64,000 nucleotides of DNA from Hybos culiciformis (GCA_964007475.1 OZ023273.1:21935557-21999556), one strand, 5' to 3'. Positions 10,701 through 25,400 are shown, counted from the stretch's first letter. Notes: a model not told the origin generated them from the letters alone. A program made the numbers and translations.

Positions 10701-13700
10701 ATCTTTTTTTTTAATACTTAACTTAGCTTCTTTATAAAATATTAGTTTTTTTTTTGTTGTCTTTTTGTCATTTTTGTTTATAAATTTATTCGTAATTTTA
10801 TTATTATACTTTTTTTTCACGCTTTTCTTAAAATACAAATACGTAACAAAAGAAAATTTTTGAATTATATTTTTTTCTCACTATTTTGGAGGTGTAGAAA
10901 GTTAATGGATAAGAACTTATTTACGAAATTTTCTTATTTGGAAAAACCGTAAAGCTAAGAAAATGAAAGAAAATTTTACAATCTGTTTTAAAAATAAAAA
11001 ACTAAAAATTCAATTTTATTCCCTGCGAGAATATTTCAATTATGCTTCTTTTTTTTCATCATAGATAGTATAGCGAAAAAAAAATTTTATTTAGAAACCT
11101 GAAATTATTTTAAATGGGTAAAAATAGAAAAAAAAATTTAATATAATATAAAAACTGGATAATAATAATATATAAATTAGAACTTTTACGTACTGTTAAA
11201 AATAGTTTATTCTTTTTATGCTAATAAGTATTTAGTAGCAGTACCCGGCTCATCCACGAAATTTTTTATTTTTCTTCAATCGGAGCTTGAAAATGAAATT
11301 TGGCGGCAGCTCGGCTGAAAAATGCTTAAAAAAGAATTTTTTAAACTGTAATAGGCACATAAAAACCTGTTATTCAACGTTGTGTCAAAATCTGAAAGTA
11401 ATCGTTGAAGCACTTTCTAAGATTTTGAACAAACAGACATTTACATTTTTAGTTACATAGAATACAATTTTAAGGTACCAGTACTAGTTTGCCAGGTACT
11501 AGTTTGTTTCGTAATTGACTTATGAATACGGGTAAATTTTCTGTATCTTTTTACATATAATCCCTTATACAATATAAATATACTTTTTTTTAACACTTTT
11601 CTTAGTGAGCAGTTAGAAGCTCTGTGCCAATTTTCGATGCAATTGGTTTTGCTTATATTGTGATAGGATGGATAACTTCATTGAACGGGATCTGTTCTTT
11701 CAACTTTGATAATTGCCAAAAAAATGTACTTTCTTAAAGCCAAAATTTAACTACTTCTTAATATTTTTATTAAACTTCAAAAATATATATAAAAAAAACA
11801 AGATATTATTTCTTCCATTAAAAAATCCAGAAAAGAAGAAGAAATTAACTATATTTTTCCTGGAGTAAATCTTCCATGAAGAGATCGAAATAAAAAAAAT
11901 GATAACAGAAAATTAGGAATAATGTATTTGTATATATGTATAATAATCTTTTTGTGTACTATTCAAGGAAATTTTTTTGTGTACTAAAATGTATAGGTAC
12001 ATAAGAATTACTTAGATTATTATCTTGAGAAGCAAAAAATAAAGAAAGTAAATAATATACATATGTTTTTTCCACGAAGAAAATATGAAGATATAAATAT
12101 AATCTAATTACAGTATCATACAGTCTAATTTGTTACAGTTTAATTATATTCGAATTTTTTCGTAATTTTTTAGACTTAATGATTATCTGGAATTGAAAAA
12201 AATCAATAGTAATTTAATATTAATTCAGATTTATTCAGTATCTCCATAATGTATTCATTATCTCCATAATGTAAATAAACATCGTTCTAGTATTTCAAAA
12301 AGAAGAGGCATTATTTTTTCAAAACCATTTTGGTACATAGAAGCAAATGATTTATCCAAGATACTGGCATATAAAATATTAAAAGTTTACAAATTATAAA
12401 AATGTACTTACACAGTTAGGACGTTATGTAAAATTTTTGATATATTATATGATTTGTTTTCATGTTTGAGAAAAGATATTTAAAATTTTGTATTTTTTTT
12501 TCTACTATCGTTTCATTAATTTTGACAAACATTTCATCCATTTTTACAAAACAATTGATATTTGATGTATCGAACTTCACAATTTCCTAAGGAATAATGT
12601 ATATATGTAATAAAGGATTTGTTGCATATTTATGTAATAATAAATAATCATTGTATTCACACGTACTCTTAACATAATTTTTTTATGAAGAACTGGTATT
12701 GTATATATACAATATGAATAAATACAAATTTTACATTTACACGTTTATCTTGATTTTTATTTTTGATTAAATCATAATCTTTTGACACAAATGTATGATT
12801 CAAAAGATATTACAAAGAATAATACGGTATTCCAAAATGTTATACAAGATGATAGATTACAGAATCAATTGGTTTTGATTGTTTGGAAAATCTCAGCTTA
12901 TCATAATATTATTAAATGAAACATTTATCAACATGGAAAGAACATAAGAAATTTAATTAAAATATTTTAGAAAAATAATAAAATATATTATATATATTTG
13001 CCTACGGGGATAGAAAAATTTTATCAATAAAATTTCTACCAATCTCATCTTATAATAATACTTTAATTTTCAAATTTAACACTCATCAAGGAAAACTCAT
13101 ATGTGTAGCCAAATGAAAAAAAATAAAAGAAAAGGATTTTTTTAAGTTGTTTGGTCACCGTAATATATCTTTCGGTAATGAATATCGTTATTTATCAGAA
13201 ATGAATCCTTTTCATTTAACGCTGGGTATGGTAAAAAGGATAAAATGTTCAAAAAAGTGTTTACATATTAAATTCTCATAACTAACTATATTATTGTTAT
13301 TTTATGAAAAATGTTGAAGTGGTTTAAAGGAGAATAAAATTTCAAAAAAAATCCAATGTTTGAATGAAATTAGTATCTATCATATGTTGCTTGGAGGTCA
13401 AAAACATTATGGTCAACCAAAAAATTAATAATACACCCATTTATTAAAAAAAATCAAATAAAAGTAAAACACAAACTTCTCACTTTAAAAAATAATTAAC
13501 ATTAAAGCATTTAAAAAGTTTTCCATCTAAATCTAAAGCAAATTATAACAAATTTTCGGGTTTAAAAGAACTGATTTTTATTTCTAATTTTCTTTACATA
13601 TTAAACACATTTATTTATGTCCTCTTTAATTTGATTTATAAATTCACTTCCTTGACTTATGTCATCAATAATAACCTTGGCTATTAAGTGAAATTTTCCA

Positions 13701-14073
13701 AAGGATGCCCAAGACAATTTAGAAAGATATTCTGAAACAAATAAAATATTTTAAATTTGTTTTTTTTGAGTTTATTTGTTCTAACTTTAGAAAAAATCTT
13801 TTTTTATTGCTTTACTTTTATTTTATTTTACATTAATAAAACAAACTTATAATAATAATTTTTTCAAGTAAACGAATTTTAGGGTATCCTCCATTCAGGT
13901 TTCTCTACCGATAAATTTTATGTGTATATTAATTTTTGACATATTTAATGGAGATTATATTACACTAAACTTTAAATGGGAAGTTTTGCACCCGATTGTG
14001 TTCAAGGAAGCGAAAGGGGCGCAGAGAGAATAGATTGCAATCAAAATTAGTATCTGAATAGGGAGCGGTTGTA
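7743..14073. other. gene-free AT-rich DNA
   Basis: No supported gene. Short frames at 8407-8632 overlap on both strands and consist of F, I, K and L, as expected from A/T-rich DNA. A short GC-richer piece at about 8937-9055, starting CAGGGTGTTTCAGTAAAG, resembles transposon-terminal sequence but no partner end is visible. A two-copy repeat (ATTATCTCCATAATGTA-like) lies near 12240-12270. Confidence 0.55.
11235..11465 (+). mobile_element. possible retroelement 3' end fragment
   Basis: A moderately GC-richer patch begins near AGCAGTACCCGGCTCATCCA. It ends with text of the type AAAATCTGAAAGTAATCG ... AACAAACAGACATTTACA, which resembles the 3' tails of insect non-LTR retrotransposons and their SINEs. 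No coding region, poly-A junction or target-site duplication can be read, so this is a resemblance only. Confidence 0.25.
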
Positions 14074-14486
14074 CACTGTAAAAAATAATGTAAAATTACA
14101 CAAAACTTTACACTGCTAGACACGTAAATTTACAGTACCTACCAGGTAAAATTTTTTTCATGGAACATTACAGAATTTTACGTTACAATATTACACAAAT
14201 TCTACAAATTTCCTGAATTTTTTGTACTTTTGCAAATCAAACTGAGTTTTTACACAAATTTCTATTAAAATTACATAGATTCTGGAAAAGTAATATGTAT
14301 TTTTAGTAAACAAAGTAAAATTGGATGGTTTTTGGCGTCTAAAACTACATTCTGTAAAACTGTAAAATTACAAACCAGGTGAAAATTTACATTTTGGAAA
14401 AACAAAATGTAATAGTTCATGAATTATCGTTGGATAGAAAAAACCAACGATAATTCATGTAAAATCACTAAAAATTTTTACCAGTG
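14074..14486. mobile_element. 413-bp MITE with CACTG ends and TA duplication
   Basis: Left end CACTGTAAAAAATAATGTAA; the right end read on the minus strand is CACTGGTAAAAATTTTTAGT. It is flanked by TA on both sides (14072-14073 and 14487-14488). The interior is made of repeated TGTAAAATTACA-like words. It carries a perfect 16-bp hairpin, CATGAATTATCGTTGG (14418-14433) pairing with 14444-14459. CACTG termini and a 2-bp duplication resemble the CACTA-like giant element at 43.5 kb. Tc1/mariner-type mobilisation is an alternative because the duplication is TA. Confidence 0.75.
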
Positions 14487-14488
14487 TA

Positions 14489-17400
14489 TAGAAATAAAAA
14501 AATAATATCGGGAAATATTTGAAATTGAAATATTGACAACGAGCTCCTTACTTCATTTAAGAGGGTCTGTTCTATATTTTATTTTAATGTAAATAATTAA
14601 GAATAATCGGAAGCTAAAACTTATTTGATTTTTCTAACATTTATTTTCGAATTTCCTTTTTCCTACATAAATTTAGAACCTTGGATAAATTGTGAGAAAC
14701 AAAAAAAAACAATAATAGGAAGGTATTCAGTATTCACCTCACGATTGTAAACAAAAAAAAAAAATTTTTTTTGAAAATTTTTAAAGCGGACAATGGACAT
14801 GTCTTTTACTTTTATTTGCTTTTTTCAATTTTCATACAATATTATTGCTCTTTCAATAGTTTTTCTTTTTTATATTTTTTTATTTCTATAATCTTTTTTT
14901 TTTTATAAAACAAATGTTCACCGGATATAAACATGTATATCTTGTCAATTTTTAAGGAAATGGCACATTAAGGTACAAAGTTTTCCTTTGAGATAAAAAC
15001 AATTACCTCTCTTCCTTATTTTGTTTTTTTTTTATACTTCTTGAAAGCATCTTATTTTCAGGAAATGTGAAAAATTTTCTAGATTTTTACTTCTTATGAA
15101 GTTAAAAGTGCAAAGAAATGTTCATATAAGATTTATTGTTGGACACACATAATGTTTTAACATTTATTTTTGAAAAAAAAAATGGATTTCATGAGGGTTT
15201 ATTGGAATTTTTACATTCAAGAAATTAAGGTTGAAGACATGTTTCCATATTTTTGTTAAGTTTTCGAACTGAATAGTCATATATTTAGGTCAAAGATTTT
15301 CGAGTTGAAAAAGAAAAAATCAATACCCAAAAAGTTGTACCCAATTTTATTTCCAATTTAATAGGTAAATTTTTTCAAAAAAAAAAAGTTTTTTTTTAGC
15401 TGAGTATAAGTTTTGTTAAACCAAAAAACTGGTCAAATGTCAGATTGGCAAATGTCCGTGGGCAAATGTCAGATTGTCAAATTTCATTTGGCAACTGTCC
15501 GGGAGTCAAAAATTTGAATCCTATTTCGATTTTATTAAAAAAGTAAATATAAGTTAAACGATGTAATTGCAAACATTTTAACGATATTCCAAAAATAAAT
15601 ACTAGAAACAGCATAATTTATAATTTGTAAACAAATCCATCAAAATATATATATAATTTTCTTAATGGTCCATATTAAAGGATAATATGACATTTTTATA
15701 TATTTAATCCTAACATTTGTACAAATTCTCACGAATTTTTACCTAGAAGTAAAAGTGAAATTACTATAAACAAAAAAAAAACTTTCAAAGATATTTACAT
15801 AAATGTATAAAGAGTGAACTAATCTCTACAATTATTTTTACACCAAAAATATTTTTTTTTATCAAATTAGGACAACAAAAACTGAAGAACTAGAGATTTA
15901 AATATTATTTAATTAAATTTCCATTTTAAAATACTTAATGTTCTGAACAAAAACATTTAATGAGTTCAAGTCACAGTTTACTTGTTTTGTACGTCATAAG
16001 ATCTTTCGTTTCCAGATAATTTCCAGATAATTGATATCCTCTCTCTATGTCTTATTAGGGTCTAATAATAGTAATAATAATAATAATAAATTATCGAGAT
16101 CTTAATATCCAAATGAGAATATATAAATCAGTTTTTGGTCTCACGGCTCCAATCTTTCAATATTCTGTAGAACTTCTGCAATGTCTTAAATAATGTTATG
16201 CAGCATTTTAAAGTTATTATAGTCATCTTTTAAATTTGTTCTCTTATCAATCTTAAATATACTATATAAATAGAAAATAGATATATTGTGGAAAAACTCA
16301 CTTACTTTATCGATTCAAATCAAGTATATTTTAAATTTTTCAGTTCGCTGTTTCTTATAAAATAATTCTAATATAATCTACTGTTTTATATAAGGATCTC
16401 TAGCCATCCTAGTTTTAACCCTTTATATTGTATAATAAAACTCTGTATTGTGTATAATCAAAATCATTTACAAAAATATTTATTTGCTCATTTGAACAAA
16501 AAAAAAAATTCTCACTAATAAAACTTAATCTCAATTTCAACAAATTATCTATTCGTAATATTTTAATTAGAATTTTTTTTGTTGTTATCATTCTACCTCT
16601 TTGAAAAATGAATTTTAAATTTTTTTTCAATTCTAATGTAAACTTTAAAAACATTTTCAGATTTTAATGAATATTTTGGAAAATGTGAATAATGGATGCA
16701 AATGTTTCCGGAATATTACATTAACCGTAACAATGGGTTTTTTGACTATTTATCGCAAAAAAAAAAACTCGGCAATAATAAAAATATTTATTAAAGAAAG
16801 CAGAATTTCATTCTCTGAAAAAGACTTTTACACGACTCCATGAGTCCTGATGAAATGTCAAAATTAGTTCAAATCATTGTAAATTTCGATTAGTTTGTAC
16901 CAAAAAAATTTTTCTTAAAATATGATCAGTATATTTAATAAATAATTTCGTAGCATCCGCATAAAAGTTTATTTCCCTATATTTTAAAATTATGCAAACA
17001 AAAATTTAATTAATTTTTATTAAAAGAAGTAATAAACAATAACGAACAATCAATCTTATTCAAATTTTTAATACTTCGGGGAATAATGTGAAGAAAAAAG
17101 AAAATAATATATATTTTTTTTAAGACGATAATAATTCACACCGAAAAAAAAAAAGGTTTTCCAAGGATTTATGATTGAAAACATATTTTTCATACAACAA
17201 ATACACTTTTAAAAACAAATAATATACATAGTATATAAATAAGATTGTAAAATAAGTAATCCTTTTTTCTCTTGATATTAGGTCTAATAAAATAAAATTG
17301 GAAAAAAATTTAATTCCACCTTGAAAATTAAAAAAAAAATTCCAAATAAACGAAATAAAAAAATTTACAATTTAAGACTTAATGGAGTAAGTAAATAAAA

Positions 17401-18377
17401 AATTAATGGAGAATTTTTACTTTGAGTATAAATTAAAGTTTTCCTTTAAAACAATTTGTTTATAATTAATAATTATTATTTTTTTATTATTATTCTCATT
17501 ATTGTTATTATTGTTGAAAATAATGTCAAAATTATGATTATTACAATGGATTATTACAATGGTTGTAATCAATTATTTTTATACCTTTTTGTATGCAAGT
17601 GCATTTAATATCGTTTTCATAGCACATTATCAAAGACCAAACAAGTCTGTTGGGGAAAATGAAAATTACATTAAAATAAAATTCTATAGTCATTAAAAAA
17701 GCTTTATGAGAAAACTTTTTTATAAATATAACTAACGAAATATATATTCCGTCCGTCATCAGAATCATTTATTTTTTGAATTTAAACTGGAACTATTTTA
17801 AGATCAAAACGTCTTCATAGAGTTCATACACATGTTAAAAATAAAAAATTATTAATTAAATTATTACCTATATTAAAACAGACAAAATTTGCATCTTAAC
17901 AATAAATATAATGTATTTAATTCTGTGGTCAGAAAACTGGTCAGAAACTGAGGTCAGAAATAAGTTGGTAACTCCATTAGATTAAAGATATAAACATACA
18001 ACATTATTTAATAATTTCTAATGACATGATTTAATATGTATGTATACAGAATGTCGAAACCTTGACAATGAAAATGATTAAAATGAAATACTCTAAATTT
18101 TTAAATTATTTATATGTATAATAAAAACCTTGAAATGAGAAAAATATACAATTTGCTTGTCCGTATTATTTCCTGAAAATTTTTATGGTTCGTTTGCATA
18201 GTAGATATACACATATCTGTATTTCTGAAAAGTATAAATATCAATGGAGTATTTGTTTCTATTTTAATTCGCCATCTGCATTTATTTGTGTTTACAGAAA
18301 TAAGTAGTATTAAATAGTTAGTTTTAAAGGTGTAGAGAAAAATAACACATAATAAAAATAGAACCACTAGTATTATT
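14489..18377. other. gene-free AT-rich DNA
   Basis: No gene recognised. At 15433-15500 a short word (GGCAAATGTC with AGATTG) recurs three to four times, a degenerate mini-tandem. At 14541-14580 lies a 40-bp segment that reappears near 62849. At 16069-16090 there is an ATA/AAT microsatellite. Confidence 0.55.
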
Positions 18378-18385
18378 GTTTAATA

Positions 18386-18889
18386 CAGGCATGTGCAACT
18401 CAATTGCGAGCCAGAGCCACAGAATAAATTTCGTACCTTGGCATGAGCCACATATAAAAAAACGAATGAATAAAGTAATAATGGTTTATTGGTTTTTATT
18501 TGATTCAGAATTTGTAATAGTAATTTAATTTAAAAATTGCAACGTAAAACGTAACAAAATATAAAATAAATCTACAAAAAATAAAAAAATAAATAAAAGT
18601 TAATGAGAAATTTGAGTGTTTTCGCTTTGTCTCAATTTATTCAAATCAGGTGCAATTTTTGTTGTTGAAATCCTGAGTTGATGTTTCAAGTTTATATTTA
18701 TTACCTTTTCTTGCAAAACAAACAAATCATTGCCAGCTAATAAACATTTTTTCAAAATTAAAGCAAAACAATAGTTCTTTTCATACAAAAAAGAGCCACA
18801 TATTAAGTAAATCAAAACATTGATGTGAGCCGCAGATAAAAATCAAAAGAGCCGCATGCGGCTCATGAGCCGCAGGTTGCACATCGCCG
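18386..18889. mobile_element. 504-bp non-autonomous hAT element with 8-bp TSD
   Basis: Ends are CAGGCATGTGCAAC on the left and CGGCGATGTGCAAC on the right (minus reading). The flanks carry the perfect 8-bp direct repeat GTTTAATA (18378-18385 and 18890-18897). Both terminal regions contain repeated GAGCC(A/G)CA words, including GAGCCGCATGCGGCTCATGA near the right end. The 8-bp duplication and CAG...-type ends are typical of hAT elements. A minus-strand remnant inside looks like the very C-terminus of a transposase, so the element is an internally deleted derivative. Confidence 0.88.
18600..18815 (-). pseudogene. relic of hAT transposase C-terminus
   Basis: A 71-codon minus-strand frame lies inside the hAT element and ends just inside its left half. 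Its last residues (LRISTTKIAPDLNKLRQSEN, then TQISH and stop) resemble the tail of SCAND3/ZBED5-like hAT transposases, which often end in an L-R-x-A-x-T...PDF..L...Q-x-S-H pattern after the dimerisation domain. Everything upstream, including the catalytic core, is missing. Position and orientation fit a deletion derivative; the similarity is short and judged by eye. Confidence 0.4.
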
Positions 18890-18897
18890 GTTTAATA

Positions 18898-21800
18898 GAA
18901 AAGAATCAAGAACCTATAATTTTTCATTTCGACGTTAATTTACTTTGCGGTTTGAATTAACGGCCTAATTAAGACCCAATGTTTTAAATATTCAAAGTGT
19001 ATTATTTTATTTTTTTTTTTAATTGAGATCATGATTATGGCAATGACATTTTAGTTGTCAACGATTTGAAATTAAAGTAAATGTTTATATTTTTTATATG
19101 TTTCAAAATTTTTGAAATAAGAAAAAGTGTGTTCCAAGTACTTATATATATACTTATATCATGAAATATACTTATGTAATTCATAATTTATGTACAACAA
19201 TATTCAGACTAGAATATTAACAATTCTTAGACGAGTCTATTAACAATTCTTTTTAACTGTTTCCAATTAATAAAATAACAAATTTTATTTTTTTTAGAAA
19301 TTTCACTTAAACGTGTTTGAGGGTAATTTGAATGTTGTGTGGTAGATGGAATGGGTTATATGCAAATAGCGAAAAATAAAACAAAAAAAAACCCTTAAAA
19401 AATAAAAAACTTTGTCTTTTAAAATTTAAAATTTTTTGTGACTTTTTATTATATTTACATGTAAAATTTGTTTTTTCTATGTTTTTTAATTAAGTTTTCT
19501 TTTTTCTTAAGATTTTTTTTAAGAAAAGTTAATTCCTTGAAAATATACGTGTTTTACATTTTCAGGAGCTAAAAAAATATTTGCGGTGAATTTAATTTTT
19601 TCTTATGAATTTAATTACTCAAAAATACATATGTTGTATACCCAAGTATAATATTTGGAAAGATATATGAAATGACATTAAAGTAAAAAACAACAACTAA
19701 AAATAAGATTAAAATGTTCTTATTTTTAATTGCAAAAAGAATAATATTGGTTGTTTTTTTTTTAATAATCCAAAATCACATAAAAGATCGTACATATTAT
19801 TAAATTTTTAATTAAAGCATTAAAATTCTGAATTTAAAATGTTAGCTCCAATTCATGTTAAGCACCGTATTAGAATCCTTCTTAAAAGACATAAATATTT
19901 TGCTGTTTTCCAATTGGAAAAAGACCTGTTCTTCTATTTTATATGTACATGTGGCTCAGAATAATAACTATACGAAGTTACAAACAAAGAATAAAATTAT
20001 TTGAAGCTCAGACTATTTTTTTAAAAGCAAAACAACTAATTTAAACGTTTAATTTATTTTAAACATTTGATTTGTTAATTTATTCTAAATTTTTAATGAA
20101 TACACACATTATTGGCGTAAAAATAATTAAAGTTATTCCAATTATCTTTTCTTGAATTTTTTTTGCTAGAAATTTTACTCCTCAAAATTTTTTCGTGTCG
20201 AAATTGAGTTTTAAGTCTAATCAAATTTATTTTTGTTTTAAATTCAAAATCATAATATCTTGAAAGTAAAGTCAAACTGCCAAAATGCATCTTGCACTAT
20301 CATTAAATTATTATTTTTTAAGGAAATATTTACGTTCAAAACCATTTAAAGACAAGGAATCTTATTACGCTAAAATCGCTAGAAATTTTATATAATTTTA
20401 TAGTGAAAATGTGGAATTAATAGATAACATCTTTACAATTATTAAGCATCTTATGGAACCATGGAAAGAAAAACTGACTCTGGAACTTAAAGTTAATGTT
20501 AATGTTAAATTTAATGTTGTTAAATTATTAATGTTGAAATAAATCTATGTACGACGAATAATATTAATATCGTTGTTTACACTTTAGATTTAAAAATAAT
20601 AACAAAAATAAACAATTTTTATATTAGTTTTCCCTTTTTTATGAAACAAACTAAAAATGATTTAAGATATAAAGTAAATATACCTTTTAACCACATTATT
20701 ATTTTCTTTTTATTATAGAGAAACATAAGATGACCGTTTAAAATTTACATTAGCTGCAACACTTATTATTTTTTTTATTTGAAGTTGAAACTTCAACAGA
20801 ACATCCCTCTTTTACAAAGAAAAAGAATTAAATATTAAATCATGCACAATGCCGAAAAGACTTGTTTTCGAAGTTATAAACTGATATCTCAGATAGATAA
20901 AATAGAACTTTATTTTAAGGATTTGGCATACATTTTGGTTTCAATACTGAACAAGAATAAAGCCAAATAAATTGGTTTGTAAAATTCATTCAAATTGGAG
21001 TCTTAGGAGGTAATCGAAACACCACTAAACAACGTCGTGCCGTAGCATACCGACAATATCAATACCACATGAGGAAGTTTCTAATTATTGAAAACTAATT
21101 ACTAATTAAAAGGCACTAATGTTTGTAACCTGTAACACTTTGTTTTACAACCTTTTTTTATTTAAATTTTTATTAAATTTTTTTTAATTATTTTTTTTTT
21201 ATTTTTTTTAATATTATAAAATAATATAATTTTTTATATAATATAAACATTACTGAATCATTAATCTCCGATTAAGTGAGTGAGTGAGTAGCATACAAAA
21301 ATTACTACAATAATTTTAGTAAGACATGCGTTGAAAAAGATTTTATAAGGGAAATTTATATTTATTATAATAATTTCTGCATAATTCTTTTTAAGGAAAA
21401 TTTATGCAGTAAACAAAAAAAAAATTATTGAAAAGTACAAACTGTTTCAGACAACTGTTAGCAAAAAAAACATTCTTATATTTTCTTATAATAATATCAT
21501 TGACCTTCTTTTTTGTAATACGAAAAGAAATGGTTTTTCTGTTCCATTTTCTTTTCAAATTAAACTTTCGAAAATAAAATAACAAACTGTCCACAGACTT
21601 TTTGTATACTTTTCGTACAAAAAAAAAAAAAAAAATTTTGAAAATATTTTTGTTTAATTTGATGAGAAAAAGAAAAATGTTTTTTTATTATTATTTTAAA
21701 ATTATTATTTTTTTTTTAAATATTTTCTTTTTTTAAGAAAACACTTACAAAATTTCAAAAACAGGAAATCTCATTATAATAATTTAAAGATTCTATAATT

Positions 21801-22206
21801 TTATCGAAGTTTAAAGAACAATTAAGTCCAATTCATTATCTGAGTTTTTATTTTTATTCAATTATTAATTTATTTATTTAAAAATAGTTCAAATAGTCTT
21901 TGTTAATCTCATTCAGAAAATCTCTTATTATTGAAATTTTACTTCAACATAAAGCTTCATCTTCCATTTAAATTTCATAAAGTTTATTTCTACCGATTCA
22001 TCGTCGACAAACCTAAGTATTAAATATTAAGAAGTCTCTTTTTCTAAAACTTCTTTAATTTCTAGCATAGTATTAAATATTAAATTTTTCAAAAAGTGTT
22101 GTAGTTAGTATCAACCTTTTACTTAACCTGTAGATTATATTTAAGATAATACTTAAAAAAAAAATTTTATCTCTGTTAATTTTTGTTGAATTTTAAGGTA
22201 ACTATA
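18898..22206. other. gene-free AT-rich DNA
   Basis: No supported gene. The short minus-strand frames at 20093-20290 and 21391-21594 have A/T-driven composition. The only GC-richer text (about 20995-21075) has no long open frame or paired splice sites. Confidence 0.55.
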
Positions 22207-22208
22207 TA

Positions 22209-22455
22209 CACTAGAGCCTCGAGTTGCGTTGTTCCAACTTGCGTCTTTTCGAGTTGCGCCAGAAAAATTTTTGATACCCCAATTTTGAGTTGCGTTGCTA
22301 ATTTTCGAAATGCGTCGAAAAAAAGTTTTAAAATTAAATTTAATCAAAAAATAGCATAACGTCTATATTCAAAAATTAAAATTTCGAATTGCGTTGTTTC
22401 GAGATGCGTCGCGATTTATTGGAACGCATTAACGACGCAACTCGAGGCTCTAGTG
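22209..22455. mobile_element. 247-bp pogo/Tigger-like MITE, TA duplication
   Basis: Perfect inverted ends CACTAGAGCCTCGAGTTGCG, flanked by TA at 22207-22208 and 22456-22457. The interior repeats GAGTTGCGTTG and CGAAATGCGTCG-like words in both orientations. The CACTAGA...CCTCGA style of end and the TA duplication match pogo/Tigger members of Tc1/mariner. No coding capacity: the minus frame at 22153-22347 just reads through the repeats. Confidence 0.82.
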
Positions 22456-22457
22456 TA

Positions 22458-25400
22458 TATTGCTTTCTATGTTCGGTCGAAATCAATACAAATTTTAATT
22501 TTCTATATTACATACATAATAATAAGTTTATAAAAAAACAAATAGCACAAACGCATTAAACAAATCATTGCAATACTACTTAAACGTGATGACGACGAAA
22601 AATAAAAAAATGCGTCAAATTAATTACAAGAAAATTCTAAATATAAATATTTACTTAGAATAAAATTATTTTGCTACTAAAATGTGATATTATTTCGGAA
22701 ATATATAAACAGTAAAGTGGCGTCAAATTTGAGTCTAGAAGCAAGCATAAAAGTGCCAAAAAATTTAAAATTTTATTCCGCACGATGAATAGTTAAAAAT
22801 TCGCAACCAAGAATTGACTATATATGTTTTACGTAGGTACATTAATAAGCATACCCATTCATAATGTGTAAAATAAAAATTCCAATATATGTTCTGATGC
22901 TGTGCGAATTTTTTTTTTCTAAATTTACTTTGTTTTTTTTTTACTCAAAAACATCACAAATACTCTAGGTATATAACTATTTTTATTTATTAAATATATA
23001 TAAACGTTATTTATGTGAAAGAATTTTCCATATATATTAATTCTAGGTCATCGCATTTCATATATCTAAAATGTATCTATAATAAATATAATTATAGTAT
23101 ATATTTATACACGACGTCGTTTATTCTACATGCAATGGAATATCCTATATATATTTATGTATGATGTATACTGTACATAATACTTTATTCTTTTGTTATA
23201 AAAAAAATCGATTTATTAAAAAATAAATAATATAAAATTATGGTTTTATAACGCATATATACATAGCTTTGTGTATCCATATTATATCTTATATTTATGC
23301 ATACCTACATAATATAAATCTACTAAATAAATATAACTAAGTATATAATATTTTATAATCTGTTGAAGTAAAAAACTGAACGAAGGACATTGTCCTTACA
23401 TAGGCTGCTTTTTTATTTAAAATACATTTCGTTTATTCCTTTTTATATAAATAACTAGTTTTTTGTTTGTATGTACAATGTACCATGCATATAAAATACT
23501 AAGTGTATATTAAATATTTATACTTTATGCGAATATTATAAAATATTTAATACATTTTTTTTTTTTGTATTACGTATATATTTTCGATAATTTATAGAAA
23601 CTTCAAGAGTTTAGTTATTTTATGTGTATCAACAATGCTTAAATTAACATATAAATGTATATAAAAATGAATAGATATAACTTAAAATTGGTAGCTACAA
23701 ATAAATTTATTTCAAATATTTGAGACCCTCTCATACATCATGTGTAATTTTTTTTTAATTAGATTTTTATTTTTAGATTAACATTTTTAAAACATTAGAC
23801 TTGATTAAAGAAAAACTTAACATTAGTATTTATATTAGTAATAGAAAATTATTAAGAATAATTAAAATTTTGACAAAAAAGTTTTGTAACATTAGTTTTC
23901 AAAAGGTCTTCCAATTTGACAACCAATTATAAACTATTTTCTTTTAGCAATAATTTTCCTTTTTTAAAGGAACTGCATACTCAATATGAAACAATTTTTC
24001 GTGATTTAATATTTTAGCTCCAAATAAAGTATTCTAGTTTGACCAGAAAAATTTAAATTCTAACTTCGTTTTTCCTAAAGAATTTTTTTACCTATTTATA
24101 AAATGAATATTATATTTCTTGTATGTATTAGTAACATTCAGCATTACTATAAAAAGCATTTTAATCTTAAGTATACGATTCGAAGAAATTAATTTCACAT
24201 ATATCCATTCCACGTATATATTATATTTTTCTTTTTTTAAGAAAATATATTCACATTTCCGACGGAAATACATAATATATATTTCTCTGATTATTGTATA
24301 TATACCTGTTTTTTGTAAAAAGCTTTTGTGCGGTTAACAGCAAAAAAATATATATTCATTCATTGGTTGGAAATAAATCACATTTTTTAAAATATTTTAT
24401 TTTTTTCGTACATCATCCACACCTGAAAGGGTGGAGTTTCACCTTTTCAAATATACGTTCAGGTTTTATTCTCACAAACTTACTTTTTTAGGTGCAAAAA
24501 CACACCTATCAACAAATGTGTATCCAAAAGGTGCGCACAAGAAAATTTTCCAAACATCAGCTAAAAATTTTCTTGTTTTTTTTTTTGGATTTTTTTTTTA
24601 TTTGCAAGAATAAAATTACATAATGTTAATGTATAGAGAGGTACATATAAAATTTGCTGAGTATATAATACCTACACCTATATTTAAGAAATTTTCCTAG
24701 GTACATAGGAAAAATATAATAAACGTATTATAATAAAAAAAATATAGGTACATTATGTATAAATATTAATGTAGATACTTAAATAATTTTTAAAATTATC
24801 TGCCATTTTATTTCAACCCTTGGACTACAAGACCTTATTCTTTGAATTCGTAATTTTTAATCTTTCTGTGCATCAATAACATTTTTTCAGGAAAAATTAG
24901 TGAATCAAGCATCAAATTATATGGTTAAGTATCTAAATTTACAATAATCTATGATAAGTAGACTTAAGTTTATTTACTTTAAAAGTTCTAAACTTAATAA
25001 AATTTGCATATTTATACAAATAAGTATCAGATATGCGCTTTTCTTTTTTAAAAATAAACTCCCAAGAACCGTTTTCAATAGATTTAAAGAAAGAAGTATA
25101 TAATAAAAAAAAAAGGAAGTTAAAATGCAAGAAAAAACGGAGACGAAGAGAAATTTCTTAAGATGAAAAATAGGATACCTTTAATTTAGAGGTGGATTCA
25201 AAGAAATTTTTAAGATTGTTTGCGTGAAAAAAAAAAACAAAATAAAAAAAAGTAAAAAATATAAATCATGAGTGTTGCGATTGTGTTTTTTCTTCTTAAA
25301 AATATCTGTCAAAGTCAAATAAGTACGTGTACATATTATGTTTTAGTTTTAATAAAATAAAATAAAAAATACAATAAATATCAGTTTCTATTATAAATTT

